From positions 1 through 20,229 of the IMG/VR virus record IMGVR_UViG_3300017613_000133: 20,229 nucleotides of DNA, one strand, 5' to 3'. Positions 8,954-17,479 of the stretch are shown here, piece after piece. Position 1 is the stretch's first letter. Every line of letters begins with the position of its first letter. Both the position numbers and the translations under genes were made by a program. The DNA comes from a virus. The notes below the pieces were generated by a model. It was not told the DNA's origin. It saw only the letters and a program-made list of their open reading frames with translations, and made no database searches.

Positions 8954-11900
8954 ATGTCGATTTCTAATTGTAACTGCGGTGATTGTCGTGGTAGAGGTGC
9001 TTGTTGCATTAAATATGCTCAAGGAGGTTTTAACGATGAGTCTTATTTTAAAATTGCTCAAACAGATGACTCAAACACAAACTGGTTTTTAGATTCAAGT
9101 AGTGATAACTCAGAAGATATTTCTCAAGGAGGAATGTCTGGTTTACCTAGTATTTTATTTGAAGGAATGGACAATAAAATTAGTAGAGTTAGGATTGATG
9201 TAGGAGTAGATGCGTCTACTGACCAAAGAAAAATGAGAATTCAATTCCCTAATTCAACAGATAGACAGCAATTTCAGGATAATTTAGCAACGTATTTCCC
9301 TAACGAATCATTTGCTGTAAACGTTAAAGTAAACGAATTATTTACTGATTCTGTTGAACCAGCTCATTTAGTCTATAGATTAACAGATGGAGATGATAAC
9401 AAAATTGTTACAAACACTAGTGTAGGAGATGTTCTACAGTTTATTTGGAGTGCAGCAGATATAGCAAACGCTTCTGTTAATAACTCATTTGTAACGTTAG
9501 ATATTAATACCAACCCCGATGTTCCTGTACCCTTGATTGCACAGTCACATCCTTGGACACACAGATCTTGTAATAATACTAGTGATACTGCGTGTCGTAA
9601 TTTACAGACTTGTACTTTTGGTAAAGACCCTAGTATTGCTTTGTATTTAGCAGGAGTTCCCGCTGGAACTGCTAGTGATGATTTTATTAGTAGGCAATCA
9701 TTAATTGATGGATGTACTCCAGATGAAAGCGGTTGTACTGGATCCGGAGCCATTCTTAGATGTTGTACTAGTCAACTAGCAGGAGCATGGTGTTCAACGT
9801 TTGCGCCAGATCACGAACCATCTTCTGGATGTTGTTGTTGTAAATATTTAAACGACGGACCCGCACCAACCCAATGTTGTGAAGACTGTACTTACGGTTG
9901 TGAATGTAACTGTTGTGAAGGATTTGGAGGACAAGCCTCCGGTTGTTCTATTGGTGTTTGTAACGACCCTATTAATGGATGTCCATATGGTACAGGTAAT
10001 AACGCTGGTTGCGGTCAACCGTTTTTTCCTGTATGTGATTGTTCGTGTCATGGACTACCTTGTACAGGTGGGGCATTTTGCGTAAATGGGTTTTATCAAA
10101 TTCCCGGTTGTGGTGGATGTGAAAACAAAGCAGATGTAACTGAAGGTTATATTTGTGTACAAGCCTCTTCTGAATGGTGTTTAGCCCAAAACAACTTGTC
10201 TAATGTAGAGTGGAGTTGTTTTAACGGCGCAAAAGATTGTTTTGATTCTGACTCTCCTGACAACGACCAATCAGTTTGTCCTTGTTTAGATAGCATTGAA
10301 CCTCCTGTTACTACTGACGCATGTGGTTGCACTGTAGACGGCGCAGGTAACTTTATTCAAGGTTGCAGTAGTCAAGCAGGGGCTTGTCTTGCAAACTGGG
10401 CAGACGGAACACAATCAGATTGTACTTCTAATCAAAACTTTTCAGTTCAGTTTACCAACTCTGATAACGTTATTTCAGATAAATTAATTTTAGAAACTAG
10501 AGTTCCTTATTACAATCAAATTAACCCTACTGCATGTGGATGCGAAGAGTCTTGTCCGGGAGCAGCTACAACATGTAGAATCGGTCATTTAGATCCGTGT
10601 TTTTCTTACGGTCCTGAGACTGATTTAAGTTGTTGCCCTAATTGGTGCGATGGTCTTTGTCCCGTGTATAACAACATTACTTTTAAACGAATTAACCATT
10701 GTAATTTAAACTCTAATGTATTTTCTTGTACTAATTGCTCAGGAGAAAAAGCTCCTACTCATATGGAAGGATCTTTTTTAAAATTAACGTTAGATTTTAA
10801 TGAAACTTCTGGTATTGAATTGCAAAGAACTAGAAACTGGAATTCTTATATTGCTAGTACTCCTGAGAACTCAACTGTAATTGTGACAGAAAATAATGAT
10901 TACACTGTTCCAAATGATGCAGGCGACTCAGAATGGAGTAATATTTTAGGAGTAAACGGATCTTTATTTCAACCCGAGTCAGCTTTAGTTTCTTCTCTTG
11001 TGTTTAAAACTAACACTGACAAAGATTTAGTTATGAACGATTTTTCTAACTTAAGTTCTAACTGGCAAATGCAATCTTACTGTTATTGGGATCTTAGAGA
11101 ATCGTCGTATCCTAATTGGCCTTGGGGAGGAGACCAAGAAAACCCTGCTTTAGCTAATGCTAGAGATGTGTATTCTTTAATTGAAGGTTTAACGTGGGCA
11201 CACAATGGTAGTAATTCTATTCAAAGCGGTAAACAAGTTTGGATGCGTATCTATACCCCTAATTTAAGAGGTTTATATAAAACTCCTGCTCAGTTCAATA
11301 ATTGCTCTGCTTCTGCTAGTGAGTATAAATATCAAATAGATCACGTATATTCAGGTAACTCTCAGTATGAGCGGGGCTATACTAATACAGACTGTGTTAC
11401 AAAAGACGGAGCCGATTGTGTTGATAGTAATAGCTGTAAATACGGTAATCCTTGGGAAGCTATTAGTAAAATGCTTCAATCCCCTAGTATAAATTCTTCA
11501 AGAAACACTAGTTACATTGATGCAGGGGGATCTCACATTAACCCGTCGCCCGGTGACTTCCAGTTTCCTATTAAACCGCATACACATATGTTTGAATTAT
11601 GGTTTGTAGGTGAAGGAACTGCTGCTTGTGATGCAACTAATACTGAAGATTATACAACTGAATTTAAATTAGCGGCAATTGTTAGAGAAGTAGCAGACTG
11701 TTCTTCTATTAATATCGATAGATTAAACGATAACGAAAATCAATATAGACTTTATAACGACACTTGCGGTTCTCATTATTGGCAGTGTAAAGAACGCTCT
11801 ACTAAATTAAATGTTTATACTTTAACTGATGACGGTACTGACAATCCTTGGAATCAAAGTTTAAGTTCTTCTTATACAAATGATGAAGGGGAAGCTGTTT

Positions 11901-14900
11901 ATACAGACCCTTCTATTAACGCAAGATCAGCACCAAGGAAAATTATTTTAACTCCTAAATCAAGTGGTATTTTTAGAACAGGAACTGGTGATGATATTCA
12001 AGATAGCGTAACTACTTTAACTCCTGCTTCTTCTGTAGCATGGAACGAAGATTTATGGTATCATTCAGATCCTAAACATTCTTTTAATTCAGTAGGTAAA
12101 TCTATTCCTCAAGTTGCTGCGCGATGGACAGAACTTCCTTTTAAAAACTACGCTAAAGATTTCTTAAATGAAAGTAAAACATTAAAAGGTTTTTATTTAA
12201 CTGTATCAGCGTTTCATTCAGATGGTATTGCCTCTGTTGCTTATTATTTAGACGGTGCTAAATCTGGTCTTGGGACTGCTAATGTAGTAAGCCCTTCTGA
12301 ACATCCTTTAGAAGATACTAAAGCACAGATCGCAAAGAACGATTCTGGTGATTTATTAACGGGGCTAGAAGAATACACTGTAGCTGTAAACACTACGTCG
12401 TTGACTACAGGAGTTCACGAAGTCCGAGCTAAAATTAATCCTAAGGTGCATCGATACGGTGGGGTTAGAGGAACGGCTAGGTATTTATACGGAGAACCTC
12501 CTACCGGAGATGCTTCTGTTAATACATCTGATTTAACTAATGTATTAAAAGGTAGTACTAGTTACCAAGTTGTTAGCGGACAAGATTTTCCGTTTAGTAA
12601 AGCTCAGTGGCCTAATGATATTCCTGATGGTCCTCCTATTAATAATCAAGAAACATTAAGTAATTTTTCTAATCGTATGTTAGGAGTAGATACTTCAGAA
12701 AATAACCTTAACCCTATGTGGGGAGCGTCTAATTTCTGGAATTTACATAATGAAGGTTTTAATTACTACGCTGACGGCAGCGATGCTAGTAGTAAAACTC
12801 AGACTAAATATAACAGTAATAACTTTATCTTTAGTGGAACCCCGCAGCAGGAGTTGTTGTTAAACGGGTACGAAAGTTTTTGGTTTAACTTTAACCCTAC
12901 TCCTCTTACAGTATACGTAGGACAGGCTGGAGATTCTGTACCAGAAGATAGCTCTTATTTTGCTACAAGCCTTTACGAGGCGTTCCAGTGGCTTGAGAGC
13001 AACTATACGGCAGACAATGTATCTCTTCATGACGCTGAGATTGTCCTTATTCCGGGTACGTCTGCGTCTCCTAGAAAATACCACTGGCCTAATGCATTCT
13101 CTAACGAGTCTCTGCCTGCTAGTGTTTCTTGGTGCCAGAACGCGCTACAAAAGAAAAGTTTTGTTATTAGATCAAAAAACCCAGATGATAAGGATGCCGC
13201 TATCCTGTGGTTCCCTCCATCATTAGATAGAGTAGAAATGCCTTGGAATAACTTTGCATTACATGTTAAAGATCTTACGGTATTTACTTCTACCCAAAGA
13301 GGAGAAACAGGTAAAACTTGCTTGCATTCCTCAGGAACAAATTGCCGTCTTCTTGTGGAAAACGTAATTTTCTCGTCTGCTTGCTCTACAGGAATCAAAG
13401 CCTCAGCTTTAGTAGACGGAAGTGGTGACGTTATCTGTGGTGACACACTCCAGAGAGCAGCAAATGGTTCTGTTACAGGTCAGTTAGATTATAGTAAATG
13501 TCGTAATATTAATACTACTACCTCTAATTTAGAGTGTGCTAAGACTACGGCTGACTGCGCTAGTATTACTTGTTGTGGGGCTAAATCTACAGGAGGTTGT
13601 CAAGAATGTACGGGATCTGGTTGTACTACTTGTCGTAATAACTGTACTTGTAGATCTACCGAGATTGATTGGTGGCCTTACTTCTGTAGTGATAACTTTG
13701 ATATTTCAACTAACGGAACTAACTTAACGCCTATAATTTTGTGTGGTAATAACGACTGTACGTCAGGCGATAGTTGGGCTTGTAAAGGTATCTTTGGAAG
13801 TGATATTGCAACCTCTAGTTCCTTTATGTGTCTTGGTACACAGCCGCAGCATTGCGTTGTTCTTGGTGCGTTTAACCACGAACTTATGGATATGGCTGAT
13901 GCTGACCAGTGGAAACTTGGTATGTACGGTAAAGACATTGAAGTTAATAATGTTCCCGGTACAAGCCTTAAAAACCCTGTGCTTATGAAGCATATTTTAG
14001 TTGATAATTATAATAAGACTTTGATTTCTGATAAGGGTCATGGTTGTATTATTGATTTATGGGTTAAAAACGCTGACCCCTTTACTACGTCTATGGTTCC
14101 TAATATGGATATTGTCGAGTGGGAAAACATTGGTTATGACACCTACAGTTTAGAAGCAGCTAAAGATTACGATGTTAAGTTTGGCTCACCTAACCCACGT
14201 AGTGTTAGAAACTTTAACTGTTTTATTGAAAACAGAATGATGATTAACATTAAGGTTGATAACAGTCATGCTAGATTACTTAACATTAAGGGGCCGGGAC
14301 TTAAATACAGGGATTTCCTTGCTAATCCCAATGCTTCTATTTCTACACACTCAGGTCATCACAATAACTTTGGTATGGCAAGCACAAGAAACTTTGTGTT
14401 TAAAGATTTCCATATTGAAGAAAAGAAAACATCTGATCAAATGTTTGGTACTTTCCCTATCAATCATCTTTACATCGATAACTTTGTTATTTCTAATTGC
14501 TTAGACAGAGATTGTGCTTCTACGTCTGAGACTACAGATACTTGTAGTTATGCTGGTAGCGGTTCGTTGTTCCCTTTAATCAATATGAACTTAGAAACAA
14601 CTAATCCTACGTATTTGCATTATGGTAAAAAACCTATTCAAAATTTAGTTTTAACTAACAGTTTATTCCAAAACTTAGGTACTGGTAAATACGCCCGTGG
14701 AGAAAGTGGTATTAATTTTTATAATGTTCTTAACGAAAAAGCAAAATATCAAACTGCTATTGACTGGGGTCCGTTTAAACGAAAAGCTGGTAATAGATAC
14801 AACATTGTAAAACCAGATGGTACAACCCAAAGATTTTTCTGGTCTGGATCTTTTGAACCAGTTATTACTAACGTTAGGCAGCAACGTACTGATAGAGAAG

Positions 14901-15622
14901 ATTCTACTCTTCTTGCTGAAGGTGCTACTGCTGGTCCTGTTGTACACAAACGTGTGTCTCCTCCTTTGGGTCGTACTGCGTGTAACTCGGGGTGTGATGT
15001 AAACCTTATTAATCATAACCAATATAGTATTGATTCTACTTCTATTGATTGGTTAGTAAACAGCAGCCAAGCAACGAGTAAACAGTTAGTTATGTTTGGT
15101 ATGGACGCTACGTCTAAAAGAATTACATCTAAGAAACCCGCTTATGCTTCTACTTTAATTACAGGTTTAAGCGGTAAAACGGCAGATGGTACAGTCTTGT
15201 CTACTCTTGCAGGCGGATCTGATCAGTTACAATACCCGTCTGAAGCTCATAGTAACTTTATTGCATATGCTGAAAGTTTGTCTTCTGGTAATCTTTTTGA
15301 CAGGGGTATTCCAAACGTCGGTGGTATTACTTTACAGTGGGGTAATCCTAAAAACTATTATCATGACGTTTGTACTTTTAATAGCATTGCAGAAACCTGT
15401 AAAAGAAATCCTATTTTAGACGGAAGAAATACTACTCAGCCTCTTACTGTTGTAACAGAAAGTAGCGGTACGTATTCTTGGTCTACAAACACTCTTGCTG
15501 AGTGTGTAGGTAAATGTAAAATTGTTAGAGATCATTATTTTGTTGATAAAACAGACGCTGATAATAGAATTGATTTAGATTGGATTCCTATTATTGATGA
15601 GTGTCGTTGTAGTGACGTTTAA
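8954..15622 (+). CDS. giant cysteine-rich tail adhesin with Ig-like and pectate-lyase-like beta-helix domains
   Basis: This 2222-residue protein has five Cys in its first 18 residues. Residues 259-409 hold 28 Cys in 151 residues, including a CCCC run and CECNCC. More Cys-rich sequence runs to about 615, and a third cluster of 12 Cys in 63 residues lies at 1516-1578. Residues about 1077-1186 look like an Ig-like domain (HSDGIASVAYYLDG ... LTTGVHEVRAKINP). Then comes SFWFNFNPTPLTVYVG (1307-1322), the usual lead-in to a right-handed beta-helix in phage tailspikes, and beta-helix-like strands such as CRLLVENVIF and PINHLYIDNFVISN to about residue 1915. The C-terminus is again Cys-bearing and ends ECRCSDV. 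No signal peptide is apparent. It is most likely a receptor-binding or polysaccharide-contacting fibre; catalytic residues cannot be identified. GGAGA at 8941-8945 supports the start. Confidence 0.7.
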   Translation: MSISNCNCGDCRGRGACCIKYAQGGFNDESYFKIAQTDDSNTNWFLDSSSDNSEDISQGGMSGLPSILFEGMDNKISRVRIDVGVDASTDQRKMRIQFPNSTDRQQFQDNLATYFPNESFAVNVKVNELFTDSVEPAHLVYRLTDGDDNKIVTNTSVGDVLQFIWSAADIANASVNNSFVTLDINTNPDVPVPLIAQSHPWTHRSCNNTSDTACRNLQTCTFGKDPSIALYLAGVPAGTASDDFISRQSLIDGCTPDESGCTGSGAILRCCTSQLAGAWCSTFAPDHEPSSGCCCCKYLNDGPAPTQCCEDCTYGCECNCCEGFGGQASGCSIGVCNDPINGCPYGTGNNAGCGQPFFPVCDCSCHGLPCTGGAFCVNGFYQIPGCGGCENKADVTEGYICVQASSEWCLAQNNLSNVEWSCFNGAKDCFDSDSPDNDQSVCPCLDSIEPPVTTDACGCTVDGAGNFIQGCSSQAGACLANWADGTQSDCTSNQNFSVQFTNSDNVISDKLILETRVPYYNQINPTACGCEESCPGAATTCRIGHLDPCFSYGPETDLSCCPNWCDGLCPVYNNITFKRINHCNLNSNVFSCTNCSGEKAPTHMEGSFLKLTLDFNETSGIELQRTRNWNSYIASTPENSTVIVTENNDYTVPNDAGDSEWSNILGVNGSLFQPESALVSSLVFKTNTDKDLVMNDFSNLSSNWQMQSYCYWDLRESSYPNWPWGGDQENPALANARDVYSLIEGLTWAHNGSNSIQSGKQVWMRIYTPNLRGLYKTPAQFNNCSASASEYKYQIDHVYSGNSQYERGYTNTDCVTKDGADCVDSNSCKYGNPWEAISKMLQSPSINSSRNTSYIDAGGSHINPSPGDFQFPIKPHTHMFELWFVGEGTAACDATNTEDYTTEFKLAAIVREVADCSSINIDRLNDNENQYRLYNDTCGSHYWQCKERSTKLNVYTLTDDGTDNPWNQSLSSSYTNDEGEAVYTDPSINARSAPRKIILTPKSSGIFRTGTGDDIQDSVTTLTPASSVAWNEDLWYHSDPKHSFNSVGKSIPQVAARWTELPFKNYAKDFLNESKTLKGFYLTVSAFHSDGIASVAYYLDGAKSGLGTANVVSPSEHPLEDTKAQIAKNDSGDLLTGLEEYTVAVNTTSLTTGVHEVRAKINPKVHRYGGVRGTARYLYGEPPTGDASVNTSDLTNVLKGSTSYQVVSGQDFPFSKAQWPNDIPDGPPINNQETLSNFSNRMLGVDTSENNLNPMWGASNFWNLHNEGFNYYADGSDASSKTQTKYNSNNFIFSGTPQQELLLNGYESFWFNFNPTPLTVYVGQAGDSVPEDSSYFATSLYEAFQWLESNYTADNVSLHDAEIVLIPGTSASPRKYHWPNAFSNESLPASVSWCQNALQKKSFVIRSKNPDDKDAAILWFPPSLDRVEMPWNNFALHVKDLTVFTSTQRGETGKTCLHSSGTNCRLLVENVIFSSACSTGIKASALVDGSGDVICGDTLQRAANGSVTGQLDYSKCRNINTTTSNLECAKTTADCASITCCGAKSTGGCQECTGSGCTTCRNNCTCRSTEIDWWPYFCSDNFDISTNGTNLTPIILCGNNDCTSGDSWACKGIFGSDIATSSSFMCLGTQPQHCVVLGAFNHELMDMADADQWKLGMYGKDIEVNNVPGTSLKNPVLMKHILVDNYNKTLISDKGHGCIIDLWVKNADPFTTSMVPNMDIVEWENIGYDTYSLEAAKDYDVKFGSPNPRSVRNFNCFIENRMMINIKVDNSHARLLNIKGPGLKYRDFLANPNASISTHSGHHNNFGMASTRNFVFKDFHIEEKKTSDQMFGTFPINHLYIDNFVISNCLDRDCASTSETTDTCSYAGSGSLFPLINMNLETTNPTYLHYGKKPIQNLVLTNSLFQNLGTGKYARGESGINFYNVLNEKAKYQTAIDWGPFKRKAGNRYNIVKPDGTTQRFFWSGSFEPVITNVRQQRTDREDSTLLAEGATAGPVVHKRVSPPLGRTACNSGCDVNLINHNQYSIDSTSIDWLVNSSQATSKQLVMFGMDATSKRITSKKPAYASTLITGLSGKTADGTVLSTLAGGSDQLQYPSEAHSNFIAYAESLSSGNLFDRGIPNVGGITLQWGNPKNYYHDVCTFNSIAETCKRNPILDGRNTTQPLTVVTESSGTYSWSTNTLAECVGKCKIVRDHYFVDKTDADNRIDLDWIPIIDECRCSDV

Positions 15623-15631
15623 GGAGAACTT

Positions 15632-15880
15632 ATGTCTTGTGTTAATTTAGGTATTTTAGATGAAAAACGAGTTTGTTTAATTGGAGAATTTGACGGTAAT
15701 CCTACGGAAGATAATTGTCTTAGCTGTGGAAAATACGACGGACCTTCTAGGGGTATCGGAGATACAGTTAAAAATGTTATTAGCAAAGCTACAGGGGGTA
15801 AAGTTAAACCCTGTGGTGCTTGTCAGAAACGAAGAGAAGCCCTTAATAAGGTGATGGGGTATAAAAAGAAAGAGGAATAA
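15632..15880 (+). CDS. small CxxC...CxxC protein
   Basis: This 82-residue protein has two CxxC pairs, CLSC (about 29-32) and CGAC (about 61-64), separated by GKYDGPSRGIGDTVKNVI, and two further Cys near the N-terminus. The end CGACQKRREALNKVMGY followed by a charged tail (KKKEE) resembles small phage proteins with a 'CGxCxxRRxxLN' ending, usually of unknown function. The paired CxxC suggests a zinc ribbon or a redox/disulfide role. It follows the cysteine-rich adhesin by 9 bases with its own AAGGAGA, so a helper role for that adhesin is plausible but unproven. It is too small to call a known chaperone. Confidence 0.6.
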   Translation: MSCVNLGILDEKRVCLIGEFDGNPTEDNCLSCGKYDGPSRGIGDTVKNVISKATGGKVKPCGACQKRREALNKVMGYKKKEE

Positions 15881-15881
15881 T

Positions 15882-16703
15882 ATGACTTTAAATACTACGT
15901 CTACTACGGGCCTTCTAGGTGGACACACATGGAGATACGGATCTACTAACGATGACGGTAAAGCCGAAGGAGTTTTTAGTGTTGCTGACGGTGATGGAGG
16001 CAATGCGTGGGCTAACACAAATACAGGCGATTACATTGAAATTACAAGTACATCTGGAGTTACTCAGAATTTTATTTTTAGTAGAAAAAGCGGGACCAAC
16101 CCTGTTGCTACTGGAGTAGCTGTAGTCGCAGGAGATAATATCGGTAATACCCGAAAAAGTAATGTTGCTGGTATTACTATAGGGTTAGCTCAAAGTGATC
16201 AACAAGCAGATACTTTAACTGGATTAAAAGCAGCACTTGAAGATTCTGACTCTACTCTTAAAGATTTAATTACTGCTGTTCAAGTAGGAGATGATTCTAC
16301 TGATGGTCAGGTTACTTTAACTTTTACTCAAGAAACAGGATCCGCAGGTAATACTACCATAAAAGCTTATACTTGGTCAGCAGGTACAGCTACCGATGGT
16401 ACAAACACTAATGGTGACGCTAATCCCGGTACTCCTATTTCAGGTACTTGGACCGACTTAGAACAAACGTTCCCCTTATCATTTACTGGGGGATTAGGTC
16501 TTCTTATTCCCTTTGAAGATGAATTAGTTATTGAAGGTAAGTTTGTAAATAGCGTAGCTGAATCTGACGAAAAAGCTGGGTTAACTAGAGTTAACAATAG
16601 TACAGCACTTACGTCCCCTACTACAACCGCAGATGCTACCCAGTTAGGGAGAGCAAGAGATATCGCAAGAGCTTACCTTGCATACAAAAAGAAAAAGAAA
16701 TGA
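15882..16703 (+). CDS. structural protein carrying one repeat module, lysine tail
   Basis: This 273-residue protein has three parts. Residues 1-49 begin MTLNTTSTTGLLGG and resemble the start of the next gene (MALNTTPSDFGNLG). Residues about 50-204 are one copy of the beta-rich module also found in tail tubular protein B (DYIEITSTSGVTQNF ... VTLTFTQETGSAGNTTI ... SFTGG). Residues 205-273 (from LGLLIPFEDELVIEGKF) end in RARDIARAYLAYKKKKK. The gene begins one base after the previous stop; GAGGA at 15873-15877 provides the binding site. No enzyme motif is seen. It is probably a virion surface protein or a fibre-associated protein; the module may act as a spacer or display domain. Confidence 0.6.
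   Translation: MTLNTTSTTGLLGGHTWRYGSTNDDGKAEGVFSVADGDGGNAWANTNTGDYIEITSTSGVTQNFIFSRKSGTNPVATGVAVVAGDNIGNTRKSNVAGITIGLAQSDQQADTLTGLKAALEDSDSTLKDLITAVQVGDDSTDGQVTLTFTQETGSAGNTTIKAYTWSAGTATDGTNTNGDANPGTPISGTWTDLEQTFPLSFTGGLGLLIPFEDELVIEGKFVNSVAESDEKAGLTRVNNSTALTSPTTTADATQLGRARDIARAYLAYKKKKK
16029..16493 (+). repeat. single copy of the beta-rich module in the 273-aa protein
   Basis: Residues 50-204 of the gene starting at 15882. The hallmarks are IEITSTSGVTQNFIF, a helix around ADTLTGLKAALED, VTLTFTQETGSAGNTTI and the closing FTGG, in the same order as the copies in tail tubular protein B and in the gene at 17751. The GHN motif is missing and the copy is longer by an extra loop (about 145-165). 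Confidence 0.55.
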
Positions 16704-16712
16704 GGTGCTATC

Positions 16713-16967
16713 ATGGCATTGAATACGACTCCATCTGATTTTGGAAACCTTGGCGCAATCGCTTGGGTTAATACCGATGACTTTTTACTTAAAGCATTTA
16801 ACGCAGCTACGTCTCCTAGAGTTGAGCTTGGGTTGAATACGATTGCAGCCGATGCAAACGGAACGCCGTCTACAACTCTTACTTTTACAGACGGTGATAC
16901 AGATAATCCCGCTAAGAGACTTGCTCTTGCGGTTGCATTTAGCGCACACTTAAAGAAAAAGAAATGA
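16713..16967 (+). CDS. short probable paralogue of the preceding protein, lysine tail
   Basis: This 84-residue protein starts MALNTTPSDFGNLG, close to the start of the preceding 273-residue protein, and ends in LAVAFSAHLKKKK like that protein's LAYKKKKK. It lacks the beta-rich module, so the pair looks like one small scaffold with and without an insertion. The 3' ends of the two genes share an exact 17-base stretch (16688-16704 and 16952-16968) that covers the lysine codons and the TGA stop. The function is unknown; the composition is soluble, with no membrane segment. The binding site (GAGGTG) overlaps the previous stop. Confidence 0.6.
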   Translation: MALNTTPSDFGNLGAIAWVNTDDFLLKAFNAATSPRVELGLNTIAADANGTPSTTLTFTDGDTDNPAKRLALAVAFSAHLKKKK

Positions 16968-16974
16968 GATTACT

Positions 16975-17064
16975 ATGAAAGCTATTTATAAAACGTTTAT
17001 GAATTTTTTTAAAGGATTTTGGGAAGCTCTCAAAGTCTTTGGTAAAACAGTCTGGGAGGGATAA
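16975..17064 (+). CDS. 29-residue cationic amphipathic peptide upstream of the holin-like gene
   Basis: The reading frame is ATG 16975 to TAA 17062-17064; the product begins MKAIYKTFMNFFKGFWEALK and continues VFGKTVWEG. Phe, Trp, Ile, Val and Leu alternate with Lys so that a helix would have a hydrophobic face and a basic face, as in membrane-active peptides. It lies 7 bases after the previous stop and ends 3 bases before the holin-like gene, so it fills a gap that would otherwise be non-coding. The binding site is weak (GAGA over the previous stop). It could be a pinholin- or antiholin-like regulator, a membrane-perturbing lysis aid, or a translational coupler. No known family is recognised. 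Confidence 0.5.
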   Translation: MKAIYKTFMNFFKGFWEALKVFGKTVWEG

Positions 17065-17067
17065 CCA

Positions 17068-17478
17068 ATGCCTATTGAGTTGCTGTCCCTTATCGGCGGA
17101 GGTCTCTCCGGTTTTATCTTTAAATTAATTGGTTCTATGGTAGAACGACAAGCGGCTCTTGCAGAGTTGGCTATCAAAACCCAAGCTGCTGCTGATGACT
17201 CCGCTGACCGTGCTAACGCACGAGGTGGAGCAGGTGGTACGTGGGTACGACGAGTTATTGTTATTACAGTATTGTTTGCAATGGTAGGTGCGCCTTTTAT
17301 TCTTTCTTTCTTTGGTATCCCTACGTGGGTCGAAGGTGAGTTTGGTGGCATCTTTGGTTTGTTTACAGAACAGTTTCATGAAGTAAAAGGTTTTCTTCTT
17401 GTTACCGAATTGCGTACAGCTTTGATTGCTATTATCGGTTTTTATTTTGGGCAGTCTGCTGTCAGTGCAAGGAGATAA
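17068..17478 (+). CDS. holin-like protein with three hydrophobic segments
   Basis: This 136-residue protein has hydrophobic segments at about 4-24 (LLSLIGGGLSGFIFKLIGSM), 66-88 (VIVITVLFAMVGAPFILSFFG) and 112-130 (LRTALIAIIGFYFGQSAVS). A charged, alanine-rich helix separates the first two, with WVRRV just before the second. This pattern resembles the 3-TM holins of marine phages and gene-transfer agents (GTA_holin_3TM type). A holin makes the inner-membrane holes that start lysis. GGGAGGG at 17054-17060 is a strong binding site. The neighbours (amphipathic peptide, TM/coiled-coil protein, candidate small terminase further on) match the T7 order holin - terminase. No endolysin is seen in the window. 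The first segment could be amphipathic rather than membrane-spanning. Confidence 0.65.
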   Translation: MPIELLSLIGGGLSGFIFKLIGSMVERQAALAELAIKTQAAADDSADRANARGGAGGTWVRRVIVITVLFAMVGAPFILSFFGIPTWVEGEFGGIFGLFTEQFHEVKGFLLVTELRTALIAIIGFYFGQSAVSARR

Positions 17479-17479
17479 G

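Noticed and set aside
9728-10180. Reading the adhesin cysteine cluster as classical zinc fingers or EGF repeats
   Set aside because: The spacing is irregular, and neither a repeating CxxC...CxxC unit nor a six-cysteine EGF period can be followed through the cluster.
13027-13446. Reverse-strand open frames up to 139 codons (also 5026-5436 and 9373-9753)
   Set aside because: They lie wholly inside strong forward genes, have no binding site or recognisable product, and arise from the codon pattern of the forward strand.
8954-15622. Diversity-generating retroelement target in the adhesin or fibre
   Set aside because: No reverse transcriptase, no template repeat and no adenine-biased variable copy is visible in the window.
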